DNA of 29,000 nt, from positions 1-29,000 of IMG/VR virus record IMGVR_UViG_3300034374_007549; one strand, written 5' to 3'. Position numbers and translations under genes: made by a program. This document shows, in pieces, positions 16,212 to 25,102 of this stretch. Position 1 is the first letter of the stretch, and each line of letters begins with the position of its first letter. The stretch comes from a virus. A model generated the notes under the pieces. That model did no database searches. It was not told the origin of the DNA and saw only the letters and a list, made by a program, of their open reading frames with translations.

Positions 16212-18598
16212 TGGAGTTTTACGAGAGAAATATAAAGTTTTATAAACAATTTAAACTTATAGATACTGATGGTGATGGTGTTAAAGACACTATAACATAT
16301 AGTCCTGTGTCTAGTAATTATTATTTACAAATAGGTTTAAACCAAGATGTTAAAGATATTGGTTATTATTTTAGTGATGATAGTGATTTTGAGGTTATTG
16401 ATTTGGGTGATTTACCATTTAATCCTCCAGGTACCGAACCTATTACAGGACCAGTTGATTTAACAGCTCAAACTAGTGATGATTTTTATATCGAACCAAC
16501 ACCACCTAGTGTACCAAAAACAAAAAAAACAACATTAAAAGATTTAAACATAGATTGTTTAACTATATACACAGATTGGGGTCCATGGAATAATAGTATA
16601 CTATTAAATGATACACAACAAAAATATGTAGTTAAAACAGAGTGTTTATTAACCTTTAGGTTAATAAATTTATTGGCAACAACAAATTACAACAATTCAA
16701 AACCAATTGATGGTGGTTGGTATGGAGCACATATCAAAATAGAAATAAACGAGGGTAATGGTTTTAAAACTTTAGATGTTTCTAGTAGTTATGTTTATGA
16801 CTTAGATACTGATATAGAATTCAATACAAGTAATAATGGCTATACTTTAGATAAATCGGTGAGAATATGGGAAGCATCAAAATCTAATACAAGTTATTAT
16901 ACAACAAAACCTTTTAGGGATTTAACAATAAAACCACCAAAAGGGTCCGTGTTAAGAATAAGTTATTTAAACCCAACACAAAACACACAAGATTATAATA
17001 ATTATGCTAAATATTTAAGGTTACAAGTTATAAAAGGTAATAATACCAATGTTAAACCAAAAAACCCTGTTTTAAGTTTAGAAACACCAACAGAATGGCA
17101 TCAAAACACACCACAAATAAATACTTATTTGGGGACTATAAATAACAGAATTAGTGATGGTGAAACTTTTCATTATATAACAAGTGATAACACAAAATTA
17201 AGTGGTTTAAAAACAACAATATGGTTAAATTATTTAAATGGGTATTCAAATAAAACAACCACTTTACCATGGGGTGATAATAATGTTGGTGTTTTTTCTG
17301 GTTATTTTTATGATTTAGAAGGCGTTAGTAATTTATATGATTTTGGTAAAGATAATGAATCAACAATACTTAGTGATTCAAAAAACCAATCCTTAAATTA
17401 TTTCCAAAACCCAGAAGAAACTTTAACTGAATTTAATTTTGATTGTTTAATTCAGAATAATTTAGTTTCTTATTATGATAAAAATGGTGATGGGTTTATT
17501 GAGTATGAACCTAGTTATCCAAATAATAGTGGTTCAGTAGATTTGGGTTTATTTAGTAAAACAAGATACGATTCACCATATGTTTATTTAAAACCTGGAA
17601 CTAAAGATGGTGTCTCACCTTTAGATGATAACGAGTTGTTAACAACAACAGATAATGGGAATAATGTACCAATAAGTTTTGCTTCACCTGCGGGTTGGAG
17701 GGATTATGCATATATAGGTGTTGGGGGTAACCCAAGTATTGGTGGTATAAAATATTCTTTTGCTAAAACATCACCAACATGCCAATTGGGTGGTGTTGAT
17801 AATTTACCAAACACAAACAACGAGTTAGTTGACCCGGATAATTATAATTTATTTTTACCACAATCTGATTATGGTTTAAACGATGATCCAAACCAAGCAA
17901 ATTTCGGTACAGGAACTACAATCAATCATGTTTGGAATCAAGGGTTAAGTGATGCTAAAGGTGGGTGTTGTGCTAAACATTATGATTCAACCTTAGTTTT
18001 TTCAACACAAGGCCCTTATTTAGATAACGAATGTTCAACATGTCATATGCAAATGACCACAAGGTCAGCACAACCTGTTTTAGATAATAGTGTTAAAATA
18101 GCGATGCAAACAACCGATAGTGAGGTTTATTATGGACCATTTTATGACCCTAGTAATCCTACATATAATGGTTATGGTCTAGCTTTTTCTAAAGCAAACA
18201 CATTTTGTAGAAATGTTAAAGGTAAAAATGGGGTTGAAGTTATTAATTCTGATGCAGGAACAGAAGGTAATTATTTATTTATAGGTGGTATTTTACATGG
18301 TGGTGGTTCACAAATAAATCCTAATACAGATTTGAACCAAAATCTAGGTGTTTATTATGATGTGAATAGTTTTACTAATGTTAATACTAATAAAACTAGT
18401 TGCCCTAGTGGTACTAAATTACCTTTAAAATGTACAAAAGTTGTTAAAGACCCTAATTGTCCTAAAGATAATTGTATTAAATGTGTTTATTGTTTTAAAT
18501 GCAGTACTGATAGTATAAAATCGGGTGTATTCACAGGAAAACAAAACATCCAAACAAATGGAGCAACAAATGGTATAACAATAATCAATCAATATTAA
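16211..18598 (+). CDS. Cys-rich structural protein with calcium-type loops (795 aa)
   Basis: 795 aa, not assigned to a family. It begins at the TAATG overlap. Near the N-terminus is DTDGDGVKD (18-26), and at about 424 is DKNGDGFIEYEP, close to a canonical EF-hand loop (D1, N3, D5, G6, I8, E9); both are calcium-binding-type. A Pro/Thr-rich linker follows residue ~70. The middle is a beta-rich, Asn/Thr-rich sequence suggesting a fibre, spike or jelly-roll-like architecture. The last third is Cys-rich: GGCCAKHY (~585), CSTCHM (~607) and a closing cluster at ~730-763 of seven cysteines, ending C-x4-C-x2-C-x2-C-x2-C. This cluster looks like a zinc-ribbon or metal site. Extended host-contact or baseplate spike protein is the best guess. 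Confidence 0.78.
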   Translation: MEFYERNIKFYKQFKLIDTDGDGVKDTITYSPVSSNYYLQIGLNQDVKDIGYYFSDDSDFEVIDLGDLPFNPPGTEPITGPVDLTAQTSDDFYIEPTPPSVPKTKKTTLKDLNIDCLTIYTDWGPWNNSILLNDTQQKYVVKTECLLTFRLINLLATTNYNNSKPIDGGWYGAHIKIEINEGNGFKTLDVSSSYVYDLDTDIEFNTSNNGYTLDKSVRIWEASKSNTSYYTTKPFRDLTIKPPKGSVLRISYLNPTQNTQDYNNYAKYLRLQVIKGNNTNVKPKNPVLSLETPTEWHQNTPQINTYLGTINNRISDGETFHYITSDNTKLSGLKTTIWLNYLNGYSNKTTTLPWGDNNVGVFSGYFYDLEGVSNLYDFGKDNESTILSDSKNQSLNYFQNPEETLTEFNFDCLIQNNLVSYYDKNGDGFIEYEPSYPNNSGSVDLGLFSKTRYDSPYVYLKPGTKDGVSPLDDNELLTTTDNGNNVPISFASPAGWRDYAYIGVGGNPSIGGIKYSFAKTSPTCQLGGVDNLPNTNNELVDPDNYNLFLPQSDYGLNDDPNQANFGTGTTINHVWNQGLSDAKGGCCAKHYDSTLVFSTQGPYLDNECSTCHMQMTTRSAQPVLDNSVKIAMQTTDSEVYYGPFYDPSNPTYNGYGLAFSKANTFCRNVKGKNGVEVINSDAGTEGNYLFIGGILHGGGSQINPNTDLNQNLGVYYDVNSFTNVNTNKTSCPSGTKLPLKCTKVVKDPNCPKDNCIKCVYCFKCSTDSIKSGVFTGKQNIQTNGATNGITIINQY

Positions 18599-18601
18599 AC
18601 T

Positions 18602-19045
18602 ATGATTATAAGTGGATTTACAGATTCTAGATTAAGTGAAGTTAAAACATACGACGCAAATAACCCATATCAGGTTGGTTATAAGGGTGTTACAAGTATA
18701 ACAGCTGATATTAATGGAAATATAACTTTGGTTGAATATACGATAGATGGTATAGATTATGTTACTTCTATTGGCCAACCACTATTCCCTAATTCTGACC
18801 TTTATTTTAAAACACAAACGGTTTATTATTTTAATTCTAGTGGTTTAACACAGAATGATATAAATGTAATAAAAAAAGAAGCTGAAATGGGTATATCTGA
18901 AAAACCGAAAATAGAATCTGATATATTTATTGAAAGACAGAGCACTTCTATTTTTGAGAAGTTTTTAAGGTTAGATGAAATAGGTAATCTAGAAGAACTT
19001 GTTGATTATGGGAATGGTTATTATAAAATTTTTAAAATAGATTAA
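18602..19045 (+). CDS. Small structural-region protein of unknown function (147 aa)
   Basis: 147 aa, not recognised. The N-terminal two thirds are beta-like with many Thr/Ile/Tyr residues (SITADINGNITLVEYTIDG). The C-terminal third is a charged helix with FEKFLRLDEIGNLEELVDYG. It contains no Cys, unlike the preceding gene. It begins 4 bases after its neighbour and ends 3 bases before the next gene. Such a small protein between larger structural genes could be a connector or a capping protein, as with the small wedge-tip proteins in T4-like baseplates. That is inference from position only. Confidence 0.72.
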   Translation: MIISGFTDSRLSEVKTYDANNPYQVGYKGVTSITADINGNITLVEYTIDGIDYVTSIGQPLFPNSDLYFKTQTVYYFNSSGLTQNDINVIKKEAEMGISEKPKIESDIFIERQSTSIFEKFLRLDEIGNLEELVDYGNGYYKIFKID

Positions 19046-19048
19046 AAA

Positions 19049-19942
19049 ATGGCGACAGGAAATTACGGAACAGTTAGACCGGCTAATGTATCACCAGATG
19101 ATATAGATATATTTTATACATATAGTCCTAGTAGGGATGTACCACCTGTTGGTCCTGTTAGATTATTGGATGCTAATACGGTTTTAACACAATTCAATAA
19201 CCCTATACCAGCTAATGGTGTACAAAATATTTTATCAGGTTTGTATAATTTAAATTTACCTTCAGATTTGTTTTCTGCTAAAGGTTATTATACAATTATG
19301 ATTAGACCAAAACAATATTATACAAATATTGTTGATTGTGGTGTTTTATCTGCATACCCTGATATTAAAGGGTTGGTTTTAGATATAAACCAATTACCCT
19401 CTTTTTTAGCACAAAATGATGCTTTGATTGGTTATAGAATAGAATATTTAGATGACGCTAGTCAAATTATCCCTAATTTATATAGGGTTGTTACATCAGT
19501 TAATTTGGCTGAAGGTGTACAACAAAACTTATCTAATACATCACAAAAAGCTATTAGATATAGGTTTACAGATAATAGTAATCTTTTATTTTGTACTTTA
19601 ACACCTTCATCACCATCTACAGTTAGACCAAACAGAATACCTTTTATTGGTTCACCTGGACAAACAATTGTTTTAACAAATACATTTTTTAATCCTGTAA
19701 CAATAGAATTAGAAATGGTTGATTACGATATTGAGACATTAGCTTATGGATTATTTGGTAATCAATCTAAGTCCATTCAAGATGGTAAGTATACTATTTA
19801 CGACTTTAATAATAATATTTACAAACAATACAACTTATACGAGATCCAAGATCAGTTTACTAATGAACCTTTATACGAAGTTAGGGAAGAAACAGACCAA
19901 ATAGATGATACAAAAGATTTTGATATAATAACAAACCAATAA
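19049..19942 (+). CDS. Structural protein of unknown function (297 aa)
   Basis: 297 aa, not recognised. It opens with a Pro-rich segment (PVGPVRLLDANTVL). A predominantly beta-strand body follows, with the repeat-like IPANGVQNILSGLYNLNLP and a STVRPNRIPFIGSPGQTI loop. It ends in a helical, acidic tail (REETDQIDDTKDFD). Two Cys only. The start is preceded by an A-rich leader after the previous stop (19046-19048 gap). It lies immediately before the gpI/gp7-like gene, so it may be a wedge component that binds that protein. Confidence 0.74.
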   Translation: MATGNYGTVRPANVSPDDIDIFYTYSPSRDVPPVGPVRLLDANTVLTQFNNPIPANGVQNILSGLYNLNLPSDLFSAKGYYTIMIRPKQYYTNIVDCGVLSAYPDIKGLVLDINQLPSFLAQNDALIGYRIEYLDDASQIIPNLYRVVTSVNLAEGVQQNLSNTSQKAIRYRFTDNSNLLFCTLTPSSPSTVRPNRIPFIGSPGQTIVLTNTFFNPVTIELEMVDYDIETLAYGLFGNQSKSIQDGKYTIYDFNNNIYKQYNLYEIQDQFTNEPLYEVREETDQIDDTKDFDIITNQ

Positions 19943-19954
19943 GTTTAAATATAA

Positions 19955-22936
19955 ATGGCTAAAAAAGTACCAGGTTCAATAACGGAACCATATAAAATAG
20001 GACAAGGTGATTTTTCACCTAATTTGGTTGGGCAACAATTTACCCAAGGCAGTTCTGTTTTTACTTTAGGTAACTTTTCTATAACAACTAGTTCAGACCC
20101 TACTATAGATGTTGTTTACAATACAGGTACTTTTTCTGAACCTTATACATTAGAAACGTTAAACTTAACAGAAGAAGAATCAATAAAATTTTCTAATGAA
20201 ACAATAAAAACTAATTTAAATTTAGATGATACAGACCTAACTAGATTTGTGTATTTTGGTAGTTTTTATGAATATATAGCTTCTAATATTAAACAAATAA
20301 TGTTAAACTGGAAGGGTTCGTTGTATTTAGATATTTTTATTCCTGATGACCCTACAGCACAAGTTAAAAATACGGTTTTAGATTATACTTATGATTCTAT
20401 AAGAGACGAATCTTACTTTAAAATACCAACACCAACTATTGTAAATACTTTTGGTTTAATTTACGATAGTAGTTATGGTGGAACAAATAACCAACAACAA
20501 AGTACGGTATTTAACCCAGACCAAGGTTTTGGTAATATTAGTAATTTAAATTTACACTACACAAAGTATCAAATAAGTAATTTACATGGTGATTTTCCGG
20601 TACAAGAGTTTACTGGTACTTCTACAACGGATAATTATATACATGTAAAAGTTAAAGGTGATGCTTGGCCAAGTTTATCAGGTATAGGATTCGGTAGTTT
20701 CCAATACCACTTTAGACCAAAAGAAGAAACTTTAAACAAATATTATTTTAGTCAGTTAGACGAGTTTCAAAACGCTATATTAAATAGGTTAACAACACCA
20801 CAATATAGTTATTCTTTAAAAACATTCAAAAAAACTGATAATGGTAACACTATTATTAGTACTAAAGTTTTAACATGGCCAACAACCGATGGGTTTAATT
20901 TGGATACTGCTGGTCCTTCTTTTTCTGTTTATGTTAATAATTGGTTAGATGCAGCAAAAAATATAGATGAGGTTAAAACAGATTTGATAACAAGAAGGTT
21001 TATTAGTTCGTCTATTGTCGAATTTGATACTGAAGGTGATGGTACTGATGTTTATGGTAGAAAAGTAAATAAATTATTGAGAATATATGGTAGGGAGTTT
21101 GATGAAATTAAAAAATATATTGACGCTTTAGCATTCTCAAGAATTGTTACTTACGATAAAAAAGATAACACACCAGACGAACTTATTAAAATGATGGCTT
21201 CAGAGTTAGGTTTAGATGTTTTATTAAGTTTCTTTGATAATAACTTCTTTGGTGATGTATTACCACAAAACTCTAATAATTTAGAATCAATACCTTTTTC
21301 TGGTTATTCTAGGTATTTATCACCACGAGAAATGGATACAGAGTTATGGAGACGTTTGGTTATTAATGCATGGTGGTTATTTAAGTCAAAAGGCCATAGA
21401 AAAGTTTTGGAGTTTTTCTTAAACCTTTTTGGTATACAAGATTGTGTTGTTAGTTTGGACGAACATGTTTATGTGGCTAAAAATGCACCACTAGATATAG
21501 AAGAAACAAATAAATTAATAAACGATTATTTGGGTACCACTGGTGATACAATAACACCTGTACCTAATAGTGAATACCCCATCGATGAATATGGTTTCCC
21601 AAGAAAACTACCTAACACACCGGATTACTACTACCAGTCATTTGGTTTTTGGTATAATGGTGGTAATTTATTAGAACTAGGTAATAACCCACATATAGGC
21701 CCATATGATTATGGTAATACTTATTTTGATAGGTTTAGGTGTTTTATTGATGGTTTTAATGGTACAACAAGTGGTACAACAACATTCACTAAATTAACAA
21801 ACTTATTTATCGATTATGAGAATGGTACCATTGAATCTGGACCACCTAGTTTTGGACCTAATTATGCTGCCATAATGGAATATAATAATAGAAAATCTGA
21901 TGATATGGTTATTATATCTGCAGGTGCTGATAACACAATCACCTATAATAATAGTGGACAATCTTTAAGAATTAAATTTGGTGTTAACAGTAGTGGTTCA
22001 TGTAATATTAAACCATGTCCTATTAGTTTTATAGAATACTCAAACGGTTTAATTTTTATTGGTATACCTAATGGTAGTACAGTCGATACTACAAATAGTA
22101 TTTATGACTACATTTTAGAATCAGATATACCGAATATATACCAAAATGATCCTGAAAAATTGGTTTCAGCAACACAAATGGATGAGCAATGTTGTATTAA
22201 TGCTGGAGGTGTTTTAGAACCTGTAGGTGATAGTACTAACACTAGTGGTACTTTTAGTCCTTTAGATTTATTTAATGAAACGAATAGTAGTGGTTTAGCT
22301 TGTTATTGGTGTCCAGAAACAAAAATAGTTAAAGAAACCTCTTATCAAACAATAACCACAACTAATAATCAAATATGTAGTTATACAAAAACCAACCCAA
22401 GTGAGGTCCTTTTATATAGTAATGATAATCATATTTTATTGAAAGATACATTACCTAATCAACAAACAATGGGTAATGATTTAGTTATTGATTCTGAATA
22501 TAAAATAACATTTACTTTAGGTACAAAAAATTATGGTCCTTTTACTTATGACTACAAAGGAAATATACAATCAGGGACTATATATGATGGTACTTTTTAT
22601 GTTAATAATGGTGTTAATGGTAATAACATAAAAATAAGTTACAATAATAATGATTACTCACAAAATTTAAAAACTTTATTTGATGATATAAAAGCGGGTT
22701 ATTCTAGCGTGACAAGTACAAGTGAAGGGATACCATATTTAGATGTACCTTTAGAAGTTAAAATAGAGTATAATGGTGACTGTTCTAGTATTGCAACCAC
22801 AACAACCACAACAACAATTAATTACGATACCATCAAATCAACTAATGATAATGATATAACAAATGTAAAATGTTGTACTAATAGGGGTGGTAGTATACAA
22901 AAAATAAATAATAAAAATGTTTGCGTTAAAAATTAA
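19955..22936 (+). CDS. Large wedge protein with gpI/gp7-like core and Cys-rich tail (993 aa)
   Basis: 993 aa. About residues 340-510 contain a segment resembling P2 tail protein I and the core of T4 gp7. It reads ...KVNKLLRIYGREFDEI..., ...TPDELIKMMASELGLDVL..., then ELWRRLVINAWWLFKSKGHR (~462-481) and KVLEFFLNLFGI. The R-x-L-(V/I)-x-x-A-x-x-L-(F/Y)-x-x-K-G pattern is the I-family hallmark. P2 order W-J-I matches gp25-gp6-(this). The N-terminal ~330 residues are beta-rich and Thr/Asn-rich. The C-terminal ~300 residues are Cys-rich: CCINAGG...CYWC near 745-785 and CCTNRGG...C at the extreme end, with a seven-Thr linker before it (22796-22816). T4 gp7 is 1032 aa. It is the least uncertain of the post-gp6 genes. 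Confidence 0.82.
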   Translation: MAKKVPGSITEPYKIGQGDFSPNLVGQQFTQGSSVFTLGNFSITTSSDPTIDVVYNTGTFSEPYTLETLNLTEEESIKFSNETIKTNLNLDDTDLTRFVYFGSFYEYIASNIKQIMLNWKGSLYLDIFIPDDPTAQVKNTVLDYTYDSIRDESYFKIPTPTIVNTFGLIYDSSYGGTNNQQQSTVFNPDQGFGNISNLNLHYTKYQISNLHGDFPVQEFTGTSTTDNYIHVKVKGDAWPSLSGIGFGSFQYHFRPKEETLNKYYFSQLDEFQNAILNRLTTPQYSYSLKTFKKTDNGNTIISTKVLTWPTTDGFNLDTAGPSFSVYVNNWLDAAKNIDEVKTDLITRRFISSSIVEFDTEGDGTDVYGRKVNKLLRIYGREFDEIKKYIDALAFSRIVTYDKKDNTPDELIKMMASELGLDVLLSFFDNNFFGDVLPQNSNNLESIPFSGYSRYLSPREMDTELWRRLVINAWWLFKSKGHRKVLEFFLNLFGIQDCVVSLDEHVYVAKNAPLDIEETNKLINDYLGTTGDTITPVPNSEYPIDEYGFPRKLPNTPDYYYQSFGFWYNGGNLLELGNNPHIGPYDYGNTYFDRFRCFIDGFNGTTSGTTTFTKLTNLFIDYENGTIESGPPSFGPNYAAIMEYNNRKSDDMVIISAGADNTITYNNSGQSLRIKFGVNSSGSCNIKPCPISFIEYSNGLIFIGIPNGSTVDTTNSIYDYILESDIPNIYQNDPEKLVSATQMDEQCCINAGGVLEPVGDSTNTSGTFSPLDLFNETNSSGLACYWCPETKIVKETSYQTITTTNNQICSYTKTNPSEVLLYSNDNHILLKDTLPNQQTMGNDLVIDSEYKITFTLGTKNYGPFTYDYKGNIQSGTIYDGTFYVNNGVNGNNIKISYNNNDYSQNLKTLFDDIKAGYSSVTSTSEGIPYLDVPLEVKIEYNGDCSSIATTTTTTTINYDTIKSTNDNDITNVKCCTNRGGSIQKINNKNVCVKN

Positions 22937-22941
22937 AAAAT

Positions 22942-24519
22942 ATGCTATATATAGTAGATACTAACAAACCGAATGGCACCAAAGGTCCAGACCCTTGTGA
23001 AGGTGTTGAAGGCTGTTTAGATAGAGGTGGTCAATACATAGATTGGTGGCCATACGAAGGACATCCAATGGCTAAAAAATACACCTTAACTTTTCAACCC
23101 ACAAATTATGATGCAAAAGATCCTAACACTAATTGCCGCCCTACTAAGATGTGTAGAACCTTCGATTGTGTGGAACGCGTAGGTCCTGCATGCACACTAT
23201 GGAATACGAAAGCTGATATTGAGAAATGGCAACATATAGGTCATTTTATGCCTAACTCAGATAGAATGCAAACAATAAATCATGATCAAGAACCAAACGA
23301 TATAAACAACTATGTTGGTGATAATGAAAGGTGGTCTAGAGGGTGTTGTACTTATAAAGTAACTAAGATAGAAGAAATCATAGAACCACCAACTAGCACT
23401 ACAGGTACTACAGGTACTACAGGTACTACAGGTACTACAGGTACTAATTGTGATACCTCAAATTGGAGTTTATTACAAATAATAGAAGAGACACCAACAA
23501 CCAATGATAGTTATGATGGTAGTTTAGAGGTTAAGTACAACAACCAAACACCAACTATAAATGATTTTAAAGATTTTTATTGGATTTTATCGAATGGTAA
23601 CAAAATTAGAGTAAATAAATTATCTGGTTTAATTCCTGGTACATATACGTTTTATATTGAAGATTATAGTGGTTGTACACATACAGAAACCTACGTATTA
23701 AATGTAGAAACAACACCTACAGAAGGTGGTACGACACCTACAACAGCTACAACTACAACCACAACCACAACTACAACTACAACAACAATAACATTAAATG
23801 AAACACCATTAATTATTGATGATTGCCAAGATTTATTGGTTTCAGCTAAATTATATTTTTCACAACCATCAGTTGAGTGTGTTACAAATTCTATAACAGC
23901 ATCACTCTTACCTGATAACCCTAATTTTTCTGTTGAACAATTAGGTGTTTTTGATTCAGATACTGATGGTTTTGGTAATTGGGTTGATATGGGTATTAGG
24001 ATTTTAAGTCCAAATAGTGGTGACACATTTAACATAAACTTAAACTTTATTGGTTTAAATGATTGTTGTGAATACGATATTAGGGTGGATAATATTAGTG
24101 TTGATTGTTATTCTGATGAACAAAGAATATTTTATGATAGTAAAAAATGTCCTGGTTTTGAATTAAGAAGAGTTATCGATAACAAAAAATCTTGGGTATA
24201 TAACCCTGGTACTAGTGTTATAGGCAAATCTGAAGAAGATAATATCGTAAGAAACAGAGGTGATAGAACTTTATTGGAAGATTTTGGTTTTGTTAATAGA
24301 ACATTTGCACCAAGTTCTGATGCAGACTTACCATGGAGATACACAGATTATTATGTACAATCAAATATTTTAGAACCACACAGTAATGCTGTATTAAACA
24401 ATAAAGAATTGATGTTAACATTTAACATGTGTGCTGATTGTTGTTACGAGTACTCACCTTGTCCAAAAGGCTTTACATTAAGCGGTGGTACAGATATTTG
24501 TTATAGTGGTACAACTTAA
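22942..24519 (+). CDS. Cys-rich tail protein with SprB-like repeat (525 aa)
   Basis: 525 aa. Region 1 (about 1-150) is Cys-rich (CEGVEGCLDRGGQY, CRPTKMCRTFDCV, GCCTY) and contains W/H-rich segments. A Gly-Thr-Thr linker (five gggt-type nine-base repeats at 23401-23445) leads to an SprB-like module at about 170-255: NDSYDGSLEVKYNN, FYWILSNGNK, then ISNL-like KLSGLIPGTYTFYIEDYSGC. This is the Bacteroidetes adhesin repeat (DGS...SNG...GTYT...GC) of gliding surface proteins. A second Thr run of 13 follows (23749-23787). The C-terminal part has a DSDTDGFGNWVD loop (~339-350, calcium-like) and ends in another Cys cluster (CADCCYEYSPC). It is probably a fibre or adhesin displayed on the baseplate. 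The start is ATG 22942 with an A-rich leader. Confidence 0.8.
   Translation: MLYIVDTNKPNGTKGPDPCEGVEGCLDRGGQYIDWWPYEGHPMAKKYTLTFQPTNYDAKDPNTNCRPTKMCRTFDCVERVGPACTLWNTKADIEKWQHIGHFMPNSDRMQTINHDQEPNDINNYVGDNERWSRGCCTYKVTKIEEIIEPPTSTTGTTGTTGTTGTTGTNCDTSNWSLLQIIEETPTTNDSYDGSLEVKYNNQTPTINDFKDFYWILSNGNKIRVNKLSGLIPGTYTFYIEDYSGCTHTETYVLNVETTPTEGGTTPTTATTTTTTTTTTTTTITLNETPLIIDDCQDLLVSAKLYFSQPSVECVTNSITASLLPDNPNFSVEQLGVFDSDTDGFGNWVDMGIRILSPNSGDTFNINLNFIGLNDCCEYDIRVDNISVDCYSDEQRIFYDSKKCPGFELRRVIDNKKSWVYNPGTSVIGKSEEDNIVRNRGDRTLLEDFGFVNRTFAPSSDADLPWRYTDYYVQSNILEPHSNAVLNNKELMLTFNMCADCCYEYSPCPKGFTLSGGTDICYSGTT
23401..23445 (+). repeat. Tandem 9-bp repeat, five copies, Gly-Thr-Thr linker
   Basis: acaggtact is repeated five times without a mismatch, encoding Thr-Gly-Thr units between the Cys-rich and SprB-like parts of the tail protein. 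It is slippage-prone DNA and probably varies in copy number between relatives. Confidence 0.92.
23749..23787 (+). repeat. Poly-threonine microsatellite (13 Thr codons)
   Basis: An uninterrupted run of ACA/ACC/ACT codons encodes 13 threonines in the linker after the SprB-like module. Similar but shorter Thr runs occur at 22796-22816 (seven Thr at the end of the gpI-like gene) and a Thr/Gly-rich stretch in the next protein. These are flexible linkers built of mutable repeats. Confidence 0.88.
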
Positions 24520-24556
24520 AAACTATGTATTAAGATAATTATAATAAAAAGAAGAT

Positions 24557-25102
24557 ATGACAGGGAGTACCATAACGGTTAAAGCGGATTTAGATAATTG
24601 TACAAAAAAACTTAATCTAATTGAATTGGAAGAATATAAGAAAAACTTCCAAAGTTTTTGGGTTAAGATGGCTGAACAGTTTGTTCCTGCTACAACTATT
24701 TTTATTTCCGGTGAAAAATGGTGTAATAATGACGAATTTATCTGTACTCAATTTGAAGAATGTGATTATGATTTTGAATATGTTGATTCCGAAATAACTG
24801 TTATAGAGTATGATACTAATTTTGTGCCACCGACCACTGGTTCTACAACAACTAATGGTGGTGGTGTTACAGAAGGTACAACAGGGGGTACAACAACTAA
24901 TAGTAGTGGTGGTGGTTATCCGTGGGAGGATACCACAATATTTTCCGAAGGAACAACTATTTTAGGTACACCCGTTAATGAAGGTTGGACAACAACTTTT
25001 GGCGGAGGCCCATATACTGGACTAACAGGTCCCTTATTACAACAAAAAAGAAATTACAACGCTAATTTAATAAAAGAAAAACCACAAACAGTTTTTGTAT
25101 AA
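24557..25102 (+). CDS. Tail protein with FW-EQFVPATT motif and Thr/Gly linker (181 aa)
   Basis: 181 aa, not named. Residues ~20-75 hold LEEYKKNFQSFWVKMAEQFV followed by PATTIFISGEKWCN, a motif I associate with structural proteins of phages of Bacteroidetes-like hosts (from memory, not searched). Acidic/Cys residues follow (CTQFEECDYDFEY). The second half is a Thr/Gly/Ser-rich linker (TTGSTTTNGGGVTEG, TTTNSSGGG) and a Trp-containing tail. It begins after the largest gap in the tail block (37 bases, A/T-rich, with no convincing promoter) and ends in a TAATG overlap with the next gene. It is probably a fibre-tip or connector element. Confidence 0.75.
   Translation: MTGSTITVKADLDNCTKKLNLIELEEYKKNFQSFWVKMAEQFVPATTIFISGEKWCNNDEFICTQFEECDYDFEYVDSEITVIEYDTNFVPPTTGSTTTNGGGVTEGTTGGTTTNSSGGGYPWEDTTIFSEGTTILGTPVNEGWTTTFGGGPYTGLTGPLLQQKRNYNANLIKEKPQTVFV

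Noticed and set aside
18033-18050. CSTCH heme c-binding motif in the 795-aa tail protein
   Set aside because: A lone C-x2-C-H in a cytoplasmically folded phage protein without a signal peptide is not evidence for a cytochrome. It is better seen as part of the Cys-rich region.
23401-23445. Short tandem repeats considered as a CRISPR-like array
   Set aside because: The 9-bp units have no spacers and translate in frame as a Gly-Thr linker.
23691-24035. Minus-strand frame with a poly-valine run
   Set aside because: It is the complement of the Thr-codon microsatellite in the tail gene, with no start context or neighbours.
24540-24545. TATAAT before the 181-aa gene as a promoter
   Set aside because: It has no -35 at a proper distance and would leave a leader of only about five bases. 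The gap is most likely just an A/T-rich spacer.
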